From a virus: 56,841 nt of DNA. Made by a program: the position numbers and the translations under genes. Below are positions 34,166 through 42,636 of the stretch, piece after piece; the stretch's first letter is position 1; each line of letters starts with the position of its first letter. Where the stretch lies: the IMG/VR virus record IMGVR_UViG_3300049811_000087, positions 1 through 56,841 of that record. The stretch is one strand, 5' to 3'. The notes beneath the pieces are model-generated. The model had not been told where the DNA came from, made no database searches, and saw only the letters and a list, made by a program, of their open reading frames with translations.

Positions 34166-37100
34166 GTGGATTTTTATAATATCGTGGTTAAAGAAAAGAA
34201 AGATGGCGCACTGCAGATCCGCCCTGATTTCAAGGTTGGTAGGTCCAAAGATCTTATGACTCGTGGCGGGGCTTTCTATGCCATCTGGGACGAGGAAAAA
34301 GGTCTTTGGTCTACCGATATTTATGATGTTCAGCGCTTGGTAGACGCCGATCTATACAAGTACCAAGAAGAGATGCTTAATCGAGATGGGGTTAGCCCAA
34401 CCGTTGCTACACTGGAGTCCAACTCTACGAAGCTTTGGGATGAGTTCCAGCGGTTTGTTCGTAATAGCGGTAACAACAGCCACAATCTGGATGAGGTTCT
34501 GACGTTTGCTAACACCGAAGTCAAGAAGACTGACTACGTGAGTAAGCGCCTTCCATATTCTCTTCACCCAGGCAAGACGGACGCATGGGATCAGATCGTG
34601 GGTACGTTATATTCTGAAGAGGAGCGTGAGAAAATTGAATGGGCTATCGGCGCAGTGGTTTCAGGAGATTCTAAGCATATCCAGAAGTTCCTGGTTTTCT
34701 ACGGACCTCCAGGTTCTGGAAAGTCCACCATCCTCAACATTATCCAGAAGCTGTTCGACGGTTACACGGCGGTATTTGATGCCAGAGAACTCGCTGGCAA
34801 TAATAATGCTTTTGCCACTGCAGCCTTTAAGTCAAATCCTCTGGTCGCCATCCAACACGACGGAGATCTCTCCCGAATCTACGACAACACGAAGCTGAAT
34901 TCGATTGTTGCTCATGAGACTATGACGGTCAACGAAAAGTATCGGGCGCCGTTTGAGACCAAGTCAAACGCATTTTTGTTCATGGGAACAAACCTTCCCG
35001 TTAAGATTACAGACGCAAAGTCTGGTATTATTCGGAGGCTAATTGATGTTGTTCCTACTCAACGGACGATTGATCATAATACCTATCATATTCTCATGGA
35101 CCAGATTGATTTTGAGCTGGGAGCAATTGCTTATCTTTGTCTGGAACGATACTTGGCCCTTGGGAAGAATTATTATAGTTCGTATCGGCCAACTGAAATG
35201 ATGCTTCAGACGGACGTCTTCTATAACTTTGTGGAGGCGCACTTTGATATTTTCAAATTAGAAGACGGCGTCACCTTGAAGCGAGCTTGGACTCTTTACA
35301 AAGAGTTCTGTGCTGACACGGGAATCGAAAAGACTCTTCCCCAGTACAAGATCCGAGAGCACCTCAAGGATTATTTCGAAGAGTTTCATGATCGAATCAA
35401 GATAGATGGCGTAGACGTTCGCAGTTACTACAAAGGATTTAAACATTTGGCTCCTGGACCACCAAGGTCTCAGATGCCTGTTAAAACTGACGATCCTTAC
35501 GTTATTGAGCTTGGTGAACACCCCTCGGTATTCGATGAGATGTTCGCAAACCAGCCTGCTCAGTATGCAAACGAGGAAGGTACACCATCTAAGAAGTGGG
35601 AGAACGTAACCACAAAGCTTCGAGATATTGACACCTCGAAACTTCACTACGTTCAGGTGCCAAAAGAACATGTTGTCATTGATTTTGACCTGACCGATGA
35701 AGATGGAAACAAGTCGCTGGAAGCTTGTTTGGAAAAAGCAAAGACTTGGCCCGCAACTTATGCGGAATTGAGTAAAAGTGGTAATGGTCTTCATCTTCAC
35801 TACAACTATCATGGCGATGTTGAAGCGTTGTCTAACGTTTATGGGGTTGGGATCGAAGTCAAAACTCTTCTTGGTAATTCTTCACTGAGAAGGCAGCTAA
35901 CAAAATGTAATATGGTTAATGTTACGCCTCTTTACGAAGGGCTTCCAACTAAGGAGAAAAAGGTGATTGATGCTCAGAGCATAAAGAGTGAACGAGCGCT
36001 GCGAGATCTGATCTCCAGGAACCTTCGAAAAGAAGTTCATCCGGGGACAAAGCCTTCCATTGATTTCATCCACAAGATTTTGAGTGATGCGCACAACAAT
36101 GGGTTGTCTTACGACGTAAGAGACATGCGTGGCGATATTCTTAGTTTTGCTGCGATGAGTACTAATCATGCTACCGACTGCATCAAGTTGGTGCAAAAGA
36201 TGGAATTTGTCGGGCAGAACGAGATGCCCGTGATTACTTCAGCTGACGAGAAACCTTTGGTCTTCTTTGATGTTGAGGTATATCCTAATCTCTTTGTCGT
36301 TTGCTGGAAAGCCGAAGATTCTGCTGACGTTGCTAAGTTGATTAACCCGTCCTCGGAAGAAATTGAAGAGCTCCTTACCCATAAGCTTGTGGGCTTCAAC
36401 AACCGTCGATACGACAATCATATTCTCTATGCTCGATATCTTGGGTATTCGATTGACGAGCTTTATAACCTCAGCAACCGAATCATCAACGGAGGCTCAA
36501 GCCGAGATGTCATGTTTGGAGAAGCCTACAATCTTTCGTATGCGGATATTTACGACTTTAGCTCCAAAAAGCAGGGCTTGAAGAAGTTCCAAATCGAGCT
36601 GGGTATCCTTCACATGGAGCTCGATATTCCCTGGGATAAACCTGTTCCTGAAGACCTTTGGGATAAGGTCGTAACATATTGTCAGAACGACGTGATGGCA
36701 ACCGAAGCGGTCTTTAAGAATCGTATTCAAGACTTCAACGCCAGGAAGATTCTCGCCGAATTGTCGGGTCTTTCAGTTAATCATACCACGCAAGCCCATA
36801 CGGCTAAGATCATATTTGGTGATGATAAACGACCCCAAGATAAGTTTGTTTACACCGATCTAAGCAAAGAGTTCCCCGGTTATATATTTGACGGGAAAGA
36901 GAGTTACTATAAGGGCGAGATCACAGGTGAAGGTGGTTACGTATATGCTGAGCCGGGTATTTATGAGAATGTGGCGCTTCTTGACGTTGCGAGTATGCAT
37001 CCGACGTCCATTGAGTGCCTCGACTTATTTGGGCCGTATACGAGCAGATTCGCTGACCTTAAAGCGGCACGTTTGGCAATTAAGCATAAGGACTACGCAA

Positions 37101-37900
37101 CAGCCGGGCGCCTCCTGGACGGTAAGCTCGGACCGTTTGTCGGAGGCACTGATGAAGACCTGGAAGCTCTGTCTTACGCTCTTAAGATCGTAATCAACAT
37201 TGTCTATGGTTTGACCAGCGCTCGATTCGACAACCCCTTCAGAGATTTCCGAAACAAGGATAACATTGTCGCCAAGCGAGGCGCTTTGTTCATGATCGAT
37301 CTCAAAGAAGCGGTGCAAGATCGAGGCTTTACGGTTGCACATATTAAGACGGACTCCATCAAGATCCCGAACGCAACGCCGGAGATCATTGAGTTTGTCA
37401 CCCAGTTTGGTCGAGAGTACGGATACGACTTCGAGCACGAGGGAACCTATGACAAATTCTGCTTGGTCAACGATGCGGTTTATATTGCTAAAGAAGATAA
37501 TCACTGGAATGCTGTTGGGGCTCAGTTTCAACATCCGTACGTCTACAAGACTTTATTTACGCATGAGCCGATTGAATTCGAGGATTACTGCGAAGCCCGA
37601 AGCGTTATTCAAGGGGTCATGTACCTCGACTTCGTTGGGGACGGCAATCTCTCCGATTTCAAGCACGTCGGAAGGACTGGAATGTTCGTTCCAGTTAAAT
37701 CCGGAGGCGGCTCGCTTCTTAGAGTCAAGGATGAAAAAGCCTACGCCGTGACAGGGACCAAAGACTATAAGTGGGTCGAGTCTTCTGTTGCTAAGGAAAA
37801 CCCAGACATTGAGGTAGACTACTCATATTTCGAAGACCTTGTTACAAAGGCCAAAGAAGCAATTGAGAAGTTTGGCTCTTTTGATGAGTTTGTGAGTTAA
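34166..37900 (+). CDS. replication polyprotein: SF3 helicase + PrimPol-like + 3'-5' exonuclease + family B DNA polymerase
   Basis: A single 1244-aa replisome protein. Residues ~130-430: D5/SF3-type helicase, Walker A FYGPPGSGKST (178-188), AIQHDGD (~228-234), sensor-like MGTNLPVK (273-280). Residues ~490-590: archaeo-eukaryotic-primase-like core, VVIDFD with Asp506/Asp508, and SGNGLHLHY (538-546). Residues ~698-860: DnaQ-type exonuclease, FDVE (Asp702, Glu704), VGFNNRRYDN (742-751), YCQND (Asp842). Residues ~935-1110: family B palm, LLDVASMHPTS (Asp940), KIVINIVYGLTS (1007-1018), KTDS (Asp1063). All catalytic positions are present. GTG start after AGAAGGGAGG. Confidence 0.92.
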   Translation: MDFYNIVVKEKKDGALQIRPDFKVGRSKDLMTRGGAFYAIWDEEKGLWSTDIYDVQRLVDADLYKYQEEMLNRDGVSPTVATLESNSTKLWDEFQRFVRNSGNNSHNLDEVLTFANTEVKKTDYVSKRLPYSLHPGKTDAWDQIVGTLYSEEEREKIEWAIGAVVSGDSKHIQKFLVFYGPPGSGKSTILNIIQKLFDGYTAVFDARELAGNNNAFATAAFKSNPLVAIQHDGDLSRIYDNTKLNSIVAHETMTVNEKYRAPFETKSNAFLFMGTNLPVKITDAKSGIIRRLIDVVPTQRTIDHNTYHILMDQIDFELGAIAYLCLERYLALGKNYYSSYRPTEMMLQTDVFYNFVEAHFDIFKLEDGVTLKRAWTLYKEFCADTGIEKTLPQYKIREHLKDYFEEFHDRIKIDGVDVRSYYKGFKHLAPGPPRSQMPVKTDDPYVIELGEHPSVFDEMFANQPAQYANEEGTPSKKWENVTTKLRDIDTSKLHYVQVPKEHVVIDFDLTDEDGNKSLEACLEKAKTWPATYAELSKSGNGLHLHYNYHGDVEALSNVYGVGIEVKTLLGNSSLRRQLTKCNMVNVTPLYEGLPTKEKKVIDAQSIKSERALRDLISRNLRKEVHPGTKPSIDFIHKILSDAHNNGLSYDVRDMRGDILSFAAMSTNHATDCIKLVQKMEFVGQNEMPVITSADEKPLVFFDVEVYPNLFVVCWKAEDSADVAKLINPSSEEIEELLTHKLVGFNNRRYDNHILYARYLGYSIDELYNLSNRIINGGSSRDVMFGEAYNLSYADIYDFSSKKQGLKKFQIELGILHMELDIPWDKPVPEDLWDKVVTYCQNDVMATEAVFKNRIQDFNARKILAELSGLSVNHTTQAHTAKIIFGDDKRPQDKFVYTDLSKEFPGYIFDGKESYYKGEITGEGGYVYAEPGIYENVALLDVASMHPTSIECLDLFGPYTSRFADLKAARLAIKHKDYATAGRLLDGKLGPFVGGTDEDLEALSYALKIVINIVYGLTSARFDNPFRDFRNKDNIVAKRGALFMIDLKEAVQDRGFTVAHIKTDSIKIPNATPEIIEFVTQFGREYGYDFEHEGTYDKFCLVNDAVYIAKEDNHWNAVGAQFQHPYVYKTLFTHEPIEFEDYCEARSVIQGVMYLDFVGDGNLSDFKHVGRTGMFVPVKSGGGSLLRVKDEKAYAVTGTKDYKWVESSVAKENPDIEVDYSYFEDLVTKAKEAIEKFGSFDEFVS

Positions 37901-37902
37901 TT

Positions 37903-38088
37903 ATGAAATTTGGAGAATGGCAAGCAAGTCGTGGTATTCAACCTTGGATAACAAAACCGCAGCATATTGCTCCGGCTATAGACGCTCTGACTGCGGCTAT
38001 ATTTAAAGCTGCAGACGGTATGAAATCATTTGGAGAAACCGTGGCTAGGCTTTCAGCATGCTTTAATTCAAACAAGGAGGATATTTAG
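37903..38088 (+). CDS. WQ-S-GI-PW small protein, copy 1
   Basis: A 61-aa protein, MKFGEWQASRGIQPWITKPQ..., similar to the 44877 protein (MTFAQWQSSKGITPWVFKKP...) in its first ~20 residues and in its helical remainder. It lies two bases after the polymerase gene. Function unknown. Confidence 0.7.
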   Translation: MKFGEWQASRGIQPWITKPQHIAPAIDALTAAIFKAADGMKSFGETVARLSACFNSNKEDI

Positions 38089-38456
38089 TGGATTCAGATA
38101 TGTTGGAAGAAGTAATTAGCAAACAATTTGTTATTTGTAGTGAGCTTCTTTCTCAAAAAGCTAAAGAGTATGCGCCCGTAGATCGGCTTCATAATTTCCG
38201 AGTCGCTGCCGAGATGCAGAATGTGCGACTTGAGACGGCTTTGGCCGGTATGATGGCTAAGCATACCGTTAGTCTCTACGACCTTATTGAGCGTACACAA
38301 AAGGGGGAGGTGTTCGGTAGCGATATTTGGGTTGAAAAGATTACCGATCACATGAACTATCTCCTTCTCCTCAAGGCGATTCTTGTTGAGGAATGGGATA
38401 AACCCACAATAACCGTTAATACTATTACTGAAAGGGATGTTGCCTATCATGGTTAG
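38088..38456 (+). CDS. all-helical phage protein, MazG/Nmad1-like (tentative)
   Basis: A 122-aa protein: AKEYAPVDRLHNFRVAAEMQ, TALAGMMAKHTVSLYDLIE and DIWVEKITDHMNYLLLLKAIL. The pattern (an acidic helix pair and a terminal D...NY motif) recalls DUF1599/Nmad1 or MazG-like nucleotide-handling proteins. It follows the replication gene, which suits a nucleotide-pool role. The GTG start overlaps the previous TAG. Confidence 0.65.
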   Translation: MDSDMLEEVISKQFVICSELLSQKAKEYAPVDRLHNFRVAAEMQNVRLETALAGMMAKHTVSLYDLIERTQKGEVFGSDIWVEKITDHMNYLLLLKAILVEEWDKPTITVNTITERDVAYHG

Positions 38457-38916
38457 AGAAGAAGCAAAGACTTTTATGGTGGAGGATGCTCAGCTCATCT
38501 TTCGTAATTTCTCGGGAAAGGAGGGGCAGTACAACCGAGAAGGAGACCGAAACTTCGCCGTTATTCTTGACGATGAGTCGGCACAGGCCATGATCGAGGA
38601 CGGTTGGAACATTCGTTTCCTGGAGCCTCGGGAGGAGGGCGATACCACAACGCCTTATATATCAGTCACTGTCAAGTTCGACATCATGCCTCCGACGGTT
38701 ATCATGATTACTTCTTCTGGGCGTGTCCGTCTTGATGAAGACTCTGTCGCCGTTCTTGACTGGGCGAACATCCAGACTGTGGATCTAATTGGTCGAGCGT
38801 ACGAGTGGACTGTTAACGGTAAGAGCGGCATCAAGGCTTACCTGAAGTCCATGTACGTGACCATCGAAGAGGACGCCCTCGAGCGTAAGTACGCCAACGT
38901 GGAGGACAAGACCTGA
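38449..38916 (+). CDS. candidate single-stranded DNA-binding protein
   Basis: A 155-aa beta-rich protein: AQLIFRNFSGKEGQYNREGD, NFAVILDD, VKFDIMPPTVIMITSSGR, YEWTVNGKSGIKAYLKSMYV and an acidic end. This small family is conserved in phages next to replication genes, and its length and beta content suit an OB-fold single-strand binder. That role is inferred, not shown. ATG 38449 sits 19 bases after GAAAGGG, overlapping the upstream gene. Codons are relatively C/G-ending, suggesting abundance. Confidence 0.7.
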   Translation: MVREEAKTFMVEDAQLIFRNFSGKEGQYNREGDRNFAVILDDESAQAMIEDGWNIRFLEPREEGDTTTPYISVTVKFDIMPPTVIMITSSGRVRLDEDSVAVLDWANIQTVDLIGRAYEWTVNGKSGIKAYLKSMYVTIEEDALERKYANVEDKT

Positions 38917-39083
38917 TGTGGCCTATGGTTATCGGAGCCCTCTTATTTGCTATCGGCGTTTTGTTTGGCTTCGGAATCTCGCACGCTTCTTTCAAGTTGA
39001 TTCTTGAAGGCGACGAATCTCCGTTTGACGATTACAACCGATCTTATTCATCTATAAAGGAAAAGGAACACAATGCAGTTTGA
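38916..39083 (+). CDS. 55-aa single-pass membrane protein
   Basis: Starts MWPMVIGALLFAIGVLFGFG, then a charged tail ending KEKEHNAV. The ATG overlaps the upstream TGA and its end overlaps the next gene by 11 bases. Unknown function. Confidence 0.65.
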   Translation: MWPMVIGALLFAIGVLFGFGISHASFKLILEGDESPFDDYNRSYSSIKEKEHNAV

Positions 39084-39333
39084 TACTTATGCCCGTAAGC
39101 CGTTCGTTGTGGAGGCCGTGGAGATCACGGAGGAGAACATCGAGCAGGTTGCTGAGTTTGTCGGTACTGTCCGAAAGAAGGATGACGGAACGTCGTTCAT
39201 TCAGGTCGACCGTCGCCTTATCCCCAACGTCTACCGAGTTTACCCTGGGTTCTTCATGACGAAGATGGGCGATAACGTTCGTTGCTACTCTCCCAAGATC
39301 TTCAGGGATCAGTTCGAGTTGATTGAAAGCTGA
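39073..39333 (+). CDS. small conserved phage protein (PFVVEAVEIT type)
   Basis: An 86-aa protein, with RKPFVVEAVEITEENI and NVYRVYPGFFMTKMGDNVRC. Small proteins with this start are frequent in Gram-positive phages; function unknown. AAAGGAAAAGG is upstream. Codons are C/G-rich. Confidence 0.75.
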   Translation: MQFDTYARKPFVVEAVEITEENIEQVAEFVGTVRKKDDGTSFIQVDRRLIPNVYRVYPGFFMTKMGDNVRCYSPKIFRDQFELIES

Positions 39334-39351
39334 TAAAGGAGTTTAAAAACA

Positions 39352-39546
39352 ATGAAGATCAAGAGTCCTGAACAGTTGGTTATTGGTGATGTTATTCCTA
39401 ACTGGGGAGCCGATCTGGTTGTTAAACACACAGCGCCGGAGCCTCTGGGGTATGACATTCCTCTTAGTATTCGGGTTGAGTTTGAAAGCGGCAGGTATGC
39501 CAATTACCCTGTAGGAACTGCAATCCGAGTTGTAGATAAAGGGTAA
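39352..39546 (+). CDS. 64-aa small beta-rich protein
   Basis: MKIKSPEQLVIGDVIPNWG..., predicted beta, ends VGTAIRVVDKG. AAAGGAG lies upstream. It is followed at once by a promoter repeat, whose TAACA box overlaps the stop codon. Unknown function. Confidence 0.7.
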   Translation: MKIKSPEQLVIGDVIPNWGADLVVKHTAPEPLGYDIPLSIRVEFESGRYANYPVGTAIRVVDKG

Positions 39547-39575
39547 CAAAATCTACAACGCCTATAATGAAGAGA
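39544..39575 (+). promoter_or_regulatory. repeated promoter copy 3
   Basis: TAACA, 14 bp, TATAAT at 39563-39568, then GAAGAGA. It drives the gene at 39652 through a hairpin leader. Confidence 0.75.
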
Positions 39576-39600
39576 AAGGCGATATCGAATGATATTACCT

Positions 39601-39635
39601 GTGGATTCCCATCCACACCTCTTCTTTTATTTTTC
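39601..39635 (+). promoter_or_regulatory. leader hairpin plus T-rich run (attenuator-like)
   Basis: GTGGAT-TCCC-ATCCAC is a perfect 6-bp hairpin about 25 bases after the promoter repeat, followed by a T-rich stretch. The coding start is at 39652. Same arrangement as at 29697 and 53119. Confidence 0.55.
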
Positions 39636-39651
39636 CATGAAAGGATTAAGA

Positions 39652-39864
39652 ATGACATTAACTTCTAAGGTTGGCAAGTTCATTTTTGCTGACCACTGTG
39701 AGCTGTCCAAAGCTAAGCTGATTCGGGATACCGTGATGGGGCAAATCCTGAATCCGCCCGAGGGCAGTCAAAGGCTTCCGAGAGATGAAAAGGCTATTTT
39801 CACTTTCGTAGCCAGTGCATTCAAAAAGGACGCTCCCAAGCGGGAGGCCATCGTCCTTTCATGA
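39652..39864 (+). CDS. 70-aa small protein, own promoter
   Basis: MTLTSKVGKFIFADHCELSKA..., ends KREAIVLS. ATG 39652 follows AAAGGA by a good distance; in-frame ATGs at 39589 and 39637 lack a ribosome-binding site and the first lies upstream of the hairpin. Unknown function. Confidence 0.6.
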   Translation: MTLTSKVGKFIFADHCELSKAKLIRDTVMGQILNPPEGSQRLPRDEKAIFTFVASAFKKDAPKREAIVLS

Positions 39865-40308
39865 TCGTTTCAGGGCGCTACAACCTTTCGCCAAGAGTTG
39901 TACAGTCCGCAGCGGAACGCCCCCAGCACCCCTGGTCGGACCGCCCTGTGACTTTGATCAAACAGTGCCTTTGTTCATGGCCTTGTGTCGGTAAAGACCA
40001 CGTAGTGTATTTTTCCTCTCCCGGCTTGGATACACGTGTACCTCGTAAAAATCTGGTGACTTGATCCTTTACGATGATGACACTATACGTCCGTGGTTGC
40101 CTTAACTCGCAGTCTGGTGGAGTCTGTAGTGACGATCGATGAGTTCCTCTCGTCATGGTACCTTTTAAATCGTCGAGTCATTCGGCGGGCCAGATTGTTA
40201 TTTCGCCTCTGTAGGGCGTCTCTCACCCAGGCTGAGCATCCTGGGGTATATCAAAACTGCTCCACTTCGCTCAAAAAAATTCACCATTTAATAATAGGAG
40301 AAATACTA
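39865..40308 (+). ncRNA. 444-base gap without a convincing gene; hairpin-rich, candidate structured RNA
   Basis: I see no ORF with a ribosome-binding site or phage-like composition. Short stems do occur: TCCG-CAG-CGGA, TGACGA (40130) with TCGTCA (40150), CGCC-TCTGTAG-GGCG (40204-40218) and CCCAGG-CTGAGCAT-CCTGGG (40226-40245). It would be transcribed from the promoter at 39544. It may be a noncoding RNA or an unannotated leader of the 40309 gene. Confidence 0.35.
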
Positions 40309-40524
40309 ATGGACCGCGTTTTTGTTATCATTGAAGTTCTATACAAGAATGGTGGCGACTGGCCTCACGACTCCGACAGGGTTCAGTATGGGCCATTTAT
40401 GACTGGTGCAGATGCTATGGAGTTCTACATTGAAGGTGTTAAGATGGGTAAATTCTACCCAAATCATTTTTTGACGCGAAGAGTCAACCCACCGTCTTAT
40501 GCCCCTACTTACCAGGAGAGTTAA
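40309..40524 (+). CDS. 71-aa small protein
   Basis: MDRVFVIIEVLYKNGGDWPHD..., with FMTGADAMEFYIEGV. ATG 40309 follows ATAGGAG; the same frame is open further upstream but composition there is not protein-like. Its stop overlaps the next ATG. Unknown function. Confidence 0.65.
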   Translation: MDRVFVIIEVLYKNGGDWPHDSDRVQYGPFMTGADAMEFYIEGVKMGKFYPNHFLTRRVNPPSYAPTYQES

Positions 40525-40808
40525 TGAGCATTTTTGTTGATGAACCAAAAGTCGTGCCGTTTTCTGACGAAGAGACGTCTACTGACAAGACCGAAGCTGC
40601 TCATATTGTCAAAACGGAGGGTAATGAAGACGCGACAGCTAAAGTCCTTGAAGCCCGTATTCACGGACTCGTTTTGGAAGCCTTGTGTGGATATCGATGG
40701 ATACCTTCACGAGATCCGAAGCAACTCCCGGTATGTGAAGAATGCAAAGAGATATACGAGACATACAAGATGTTCAACGACGGACTGAACGAAAGACCTA
40801 GTGTATGA
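40524..40808 (+). CDS. DUF3039-like zinc-ribbon protein
   Basis: A 94-aa protein. The C-terminal half LEALCGYRWIPSRDPKQLPV with the following CEECKEIYE strongly resembles DUF3039, a short actinobacterial family with a conserved Cys and a CxxC pair likely binding zinc. In a phage it hints at an actinobacterial host. Exact role unknown. Confidence 0.75.
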   Translation: MSIFVDEPKVVPFSDEETSTDKTEAAHIVKTEGNEDATAKVLEARIHGLVLEALCGYRWIPSRDPKQLPVCEECKEIYETYKMFNDGLNERPSV

Positions 40809-41050
40809 AGATTATCATTAACTCGCCTGCTGAAAACCCGGGATACGCAACTTCCATAAATACTGGAGCAATGCAAATCACAGTGCTCGAGTGTTTTAGC
40901 GGGGTCAGGTTTATTACTAAAGATGGTGAAATTATGACTATATCTATGCGAGACTCTGGTTTTGAAGGAACCTATCAAGATGCACCTGGGTCTCCTGTTC
41001 ATGAATTCGAGTACAAAAATGGAGAACACGTTGGTAAGTTTATTAATTAG
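40805..41050 (+). CDS. 81-aa small beta-rich protein
   Basis: MKIIINSPAENPGYATSINTG..., a beta pattern ending NGEHVGKFIN. Four-base overlap with the previous gene. Unknown function. Confidence 0.65.
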   Translation: MKIIINSPAENPGYATSINTGAMQITVLECFSGVRFITKDGEIMTISMRDSGFEGTYQDAPGSPVHEFEYKNGEHVGKFIN

Positions 41051-41069
41051 GAAACAATAAGTTACTGTT

Positions 41070-41258
41070 ATGAGTGCTAGAATTCCAAAAGAACTAACCG
41101 TTCGAGTTTACGACAAAGACGGAAATCTTGTAGAAAAAACAACAAGTCGAGCTATTAGCACACCAAAAGGAATTGGTAGGCTTTTAATGAGCGAAGGCAT
41201 AAAAGCAGTTGAAGTACATCATGTTGACGGCACATCGACTGAATTTTCGATAAAGTAA
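41070..41258 (+). CDS. 62-aa small protein
   Basis: MSARIPKELTVRVYDKDGNL..., ends VDGTSTEFSIK. No strong ribosome-binding site is visible, so the start is less certain. Unknown function. Confidence 0.55.
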   Translation: MSARIPKELTVRVYDKDGNLVEKTTSRAISTPKGIGRLLMSEGIKAVEVHHVDGTSTEFSIK

Positions 41259-41286
41259 ATAACTCTTTTTAACAACAGGAGGATAA

Positions 41287-41607
41287 ATGAGTAAAGCAAA
41301 CCTTATTTTAACCAGTATCATCGGAGTTCTCCTTTGTGTTGGTGTCATTATCGGAGGCTGGCAGCTTGGCTGGTGGCTCAAGAGCGAGACTGTAAATCGC
41401 AATGCTGTGATCTTGCAGGACTCGTACGGACGTCAGAACGCTCTCGTTGAGGGTATTCTTGACGATGTCCGTGAAACTGAGATGGGTAATCTTCCGCCTC
41501 AGCAGGTTGTTGCCATCACAAGCCAGATCTGTGATTCAGCAGCAAAGCTCAGTGGTTCCATTCAACTGCCGCCAAACGCGGCTTCATTTGTAGCGAGGGA
41601 ATGTTAA
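41287..41607 (+). CDS. membrane-anchored protein
   Basis: A 106-aa protein: one membrane helix near 7-31 (LILTSIIGVLLCVGVIIGGW), then an external-type helical domain with two Cys. AGGAGGATAA lies upstream. It sits one base before the lipoprotein gene, and both may act at the cell envelope. Confidence 0.7.
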   Translation: MSKANLILTSIIGVLLCVGVIIGGWQLGWWLKSETVNRNAVILQDSYGRQNALVEGILDDVRETEMGNLPPQQVVAITSQICDSAAKLSGSIQLPPNAASFVAREC

Positions 41608-41608
41608 T

Positions 41609-42169
41609 ATGAAGAAGACAATGGTTATGATTCTGGTTGCACTCAGCCTTGTAGCTGTGGGTTGTACCGGAGCAGAAGACAACGCGACGGAGAAGGATAA
41701 TCGGACTGCTCAGGATCAGTTGACGCAGTTCCAGCAGGCTCAGCCTGTTCCAGTGTTCAGTCAGTCTCAGCTTCGGCAAAACCTGATTGATATTGCAACC
41801 GCGCAGGCAGAGGCTACGGCAACTACGTCGTTCTTTTTCAATCAGGGCATCATTGATCCGATTCATAGTTGCCCAAGCGTTGGGTTTCCAATTCCAGGAA
41901 CGTTCCAGCTCACCAACCCAGAAGGAGCAGTTCGAATCGGGGGAGTAGACTCGACTCGATACGTTCTTCCTCAGCTTGAGTCAACTGGTGTTTACAGTGG
42001 CGAAACTACTGGCACAACCGTTATCTGCATCGACGAGAATGGTAAGGGCTACGCGCACTGGTGGGAGGGGTTTGTCTCTACCGTTGCTGGCCCCGCCACT
42101 TGGAATGCAGAAGCCAAGCAAATTGATATGACCGGGTCTCCTACTGCGGAATTTGATACTGGTAAGTAG
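41609..42169 (+). CDS. phage-encoded lipoprotein
   Basis: A 186-aa protein with a lipoprotein signal: basic start, hydrophobic core and LVAVGC ending at Cys19. After cleavage it would be lipid-anchored outside the membrane. The body is Gln/Thr/Ala-rich with two further Cys residues. Phage lipoproteins often block superinfection by other phages; that is inference. Paired with the membrane protein at 41287. Confidence 0.75.
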   Translation: MKKTMVMILVALSLVAVGCTGAEDNATEKDNRTAQDQLTQFQQAQPVPVFSQSQLRQNLIDIATAQAEATATTSFFFNQGIIDPIHSCPSVGFPIPGTFQLTNPEGAVRIGGVDSTRYVLPQLESTGVYSGETTGTTVICIDENGKGYAHWWEGFVSTVAGPATWNAEAKQIDMTGSPTAEFDTGK

Positions 42170-42176
42170 TAACAAT

Positions 42177-42197
42177 TTTCCTCTGACCCGGAGGAAA
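42177..42197 (+). terminator. hairpin after the lipoprotein gene
   Basis: TTTCCTC-TGACCCG-GAGGAAA is a perfect 7-bp stem eight bases beyond the stop. There is no T-run, so termination is uncertain. The rest of the stretch to the tRNA (42198-42313) has one further short stem and no gene. Confidence 0.35.
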
Positions 42198-42313
42198 CTG
42201 GTACTGAATCGCTTGGTCCTGGATCCCAAGTTTACATTCAGATCAGCCACACTGATAAGTCGCTACAACGTCGAAACAGTAAGGCAGTTTTTGGCGATCC
42301 TGCTGGGTATTTC

Positions 42314-42387
42314 GCTCCTCTAGCTCAATTGGTTAGAGCAACGGACTTTTAATCCGAAGGTTCTGGGTTCAAGTCCCAGGGGGAGCA
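42314..42387 (+). tRNA. tRNA-Lys (anticodon UUU)
   Basis: Full cloverleaf: acceptor GCTCCTC with GGGGAGC, D-arm AGCTCAATTGGTTAGAGC, anticodon arm ACGGA-CTTTTAA-TCCGA, T-arm with GGTTCAAGTCC. The discriminator base is A; no CCA is encoded. It reads AAA/AAG. Confidence 0.95.
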
Positions 42388-42423
42388 CTGTAATCAACCA
42401 TTTTTAATTCAAAGGAGAGTGCC

Positions 42424-42636
42424 ATGATTGATTTGGTTCCAGTAAAAGTACACAACGTTTTTACGCAGCAGAGCGATGATACGACTTGGTGTGATTTTAT
42501 CATCCCAGTTCTCAACATGGCCGGACTTACTACCGCGGATATTCGTTTCGATATCTGGGAAGTCGATGACCCAGATGACCCTCGTATCGAAGCGTTTGCA
42601 GAGCGAGTGTTCGAGCTGTTTTTGGAGGGGCTCTAA
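42424..42636 (+). CDS. 70-aa acidic small protein
   Basis: MIDLVPVKVHNVFTQQSDDT..., with an acidic WEVDDPDDPR stretch. AAAGGAGAG is upstream and the stop overlaps the next ATG. Unknown function. Confidence 0.65.
   Translation: MIDLVPVKVHNVFTQQSDDTTWCDFIIPVLNMAGLTTADIRFDIWEVDDPDDPRIEAFAERVFELFLEGL

Noticed and set aside
39861-40064. A 67-aa frame starting over the stop of the previous gene
   Set aside because: No ribosome-binding site, and composition unlike its neighbours; I treat the region as noncoding.
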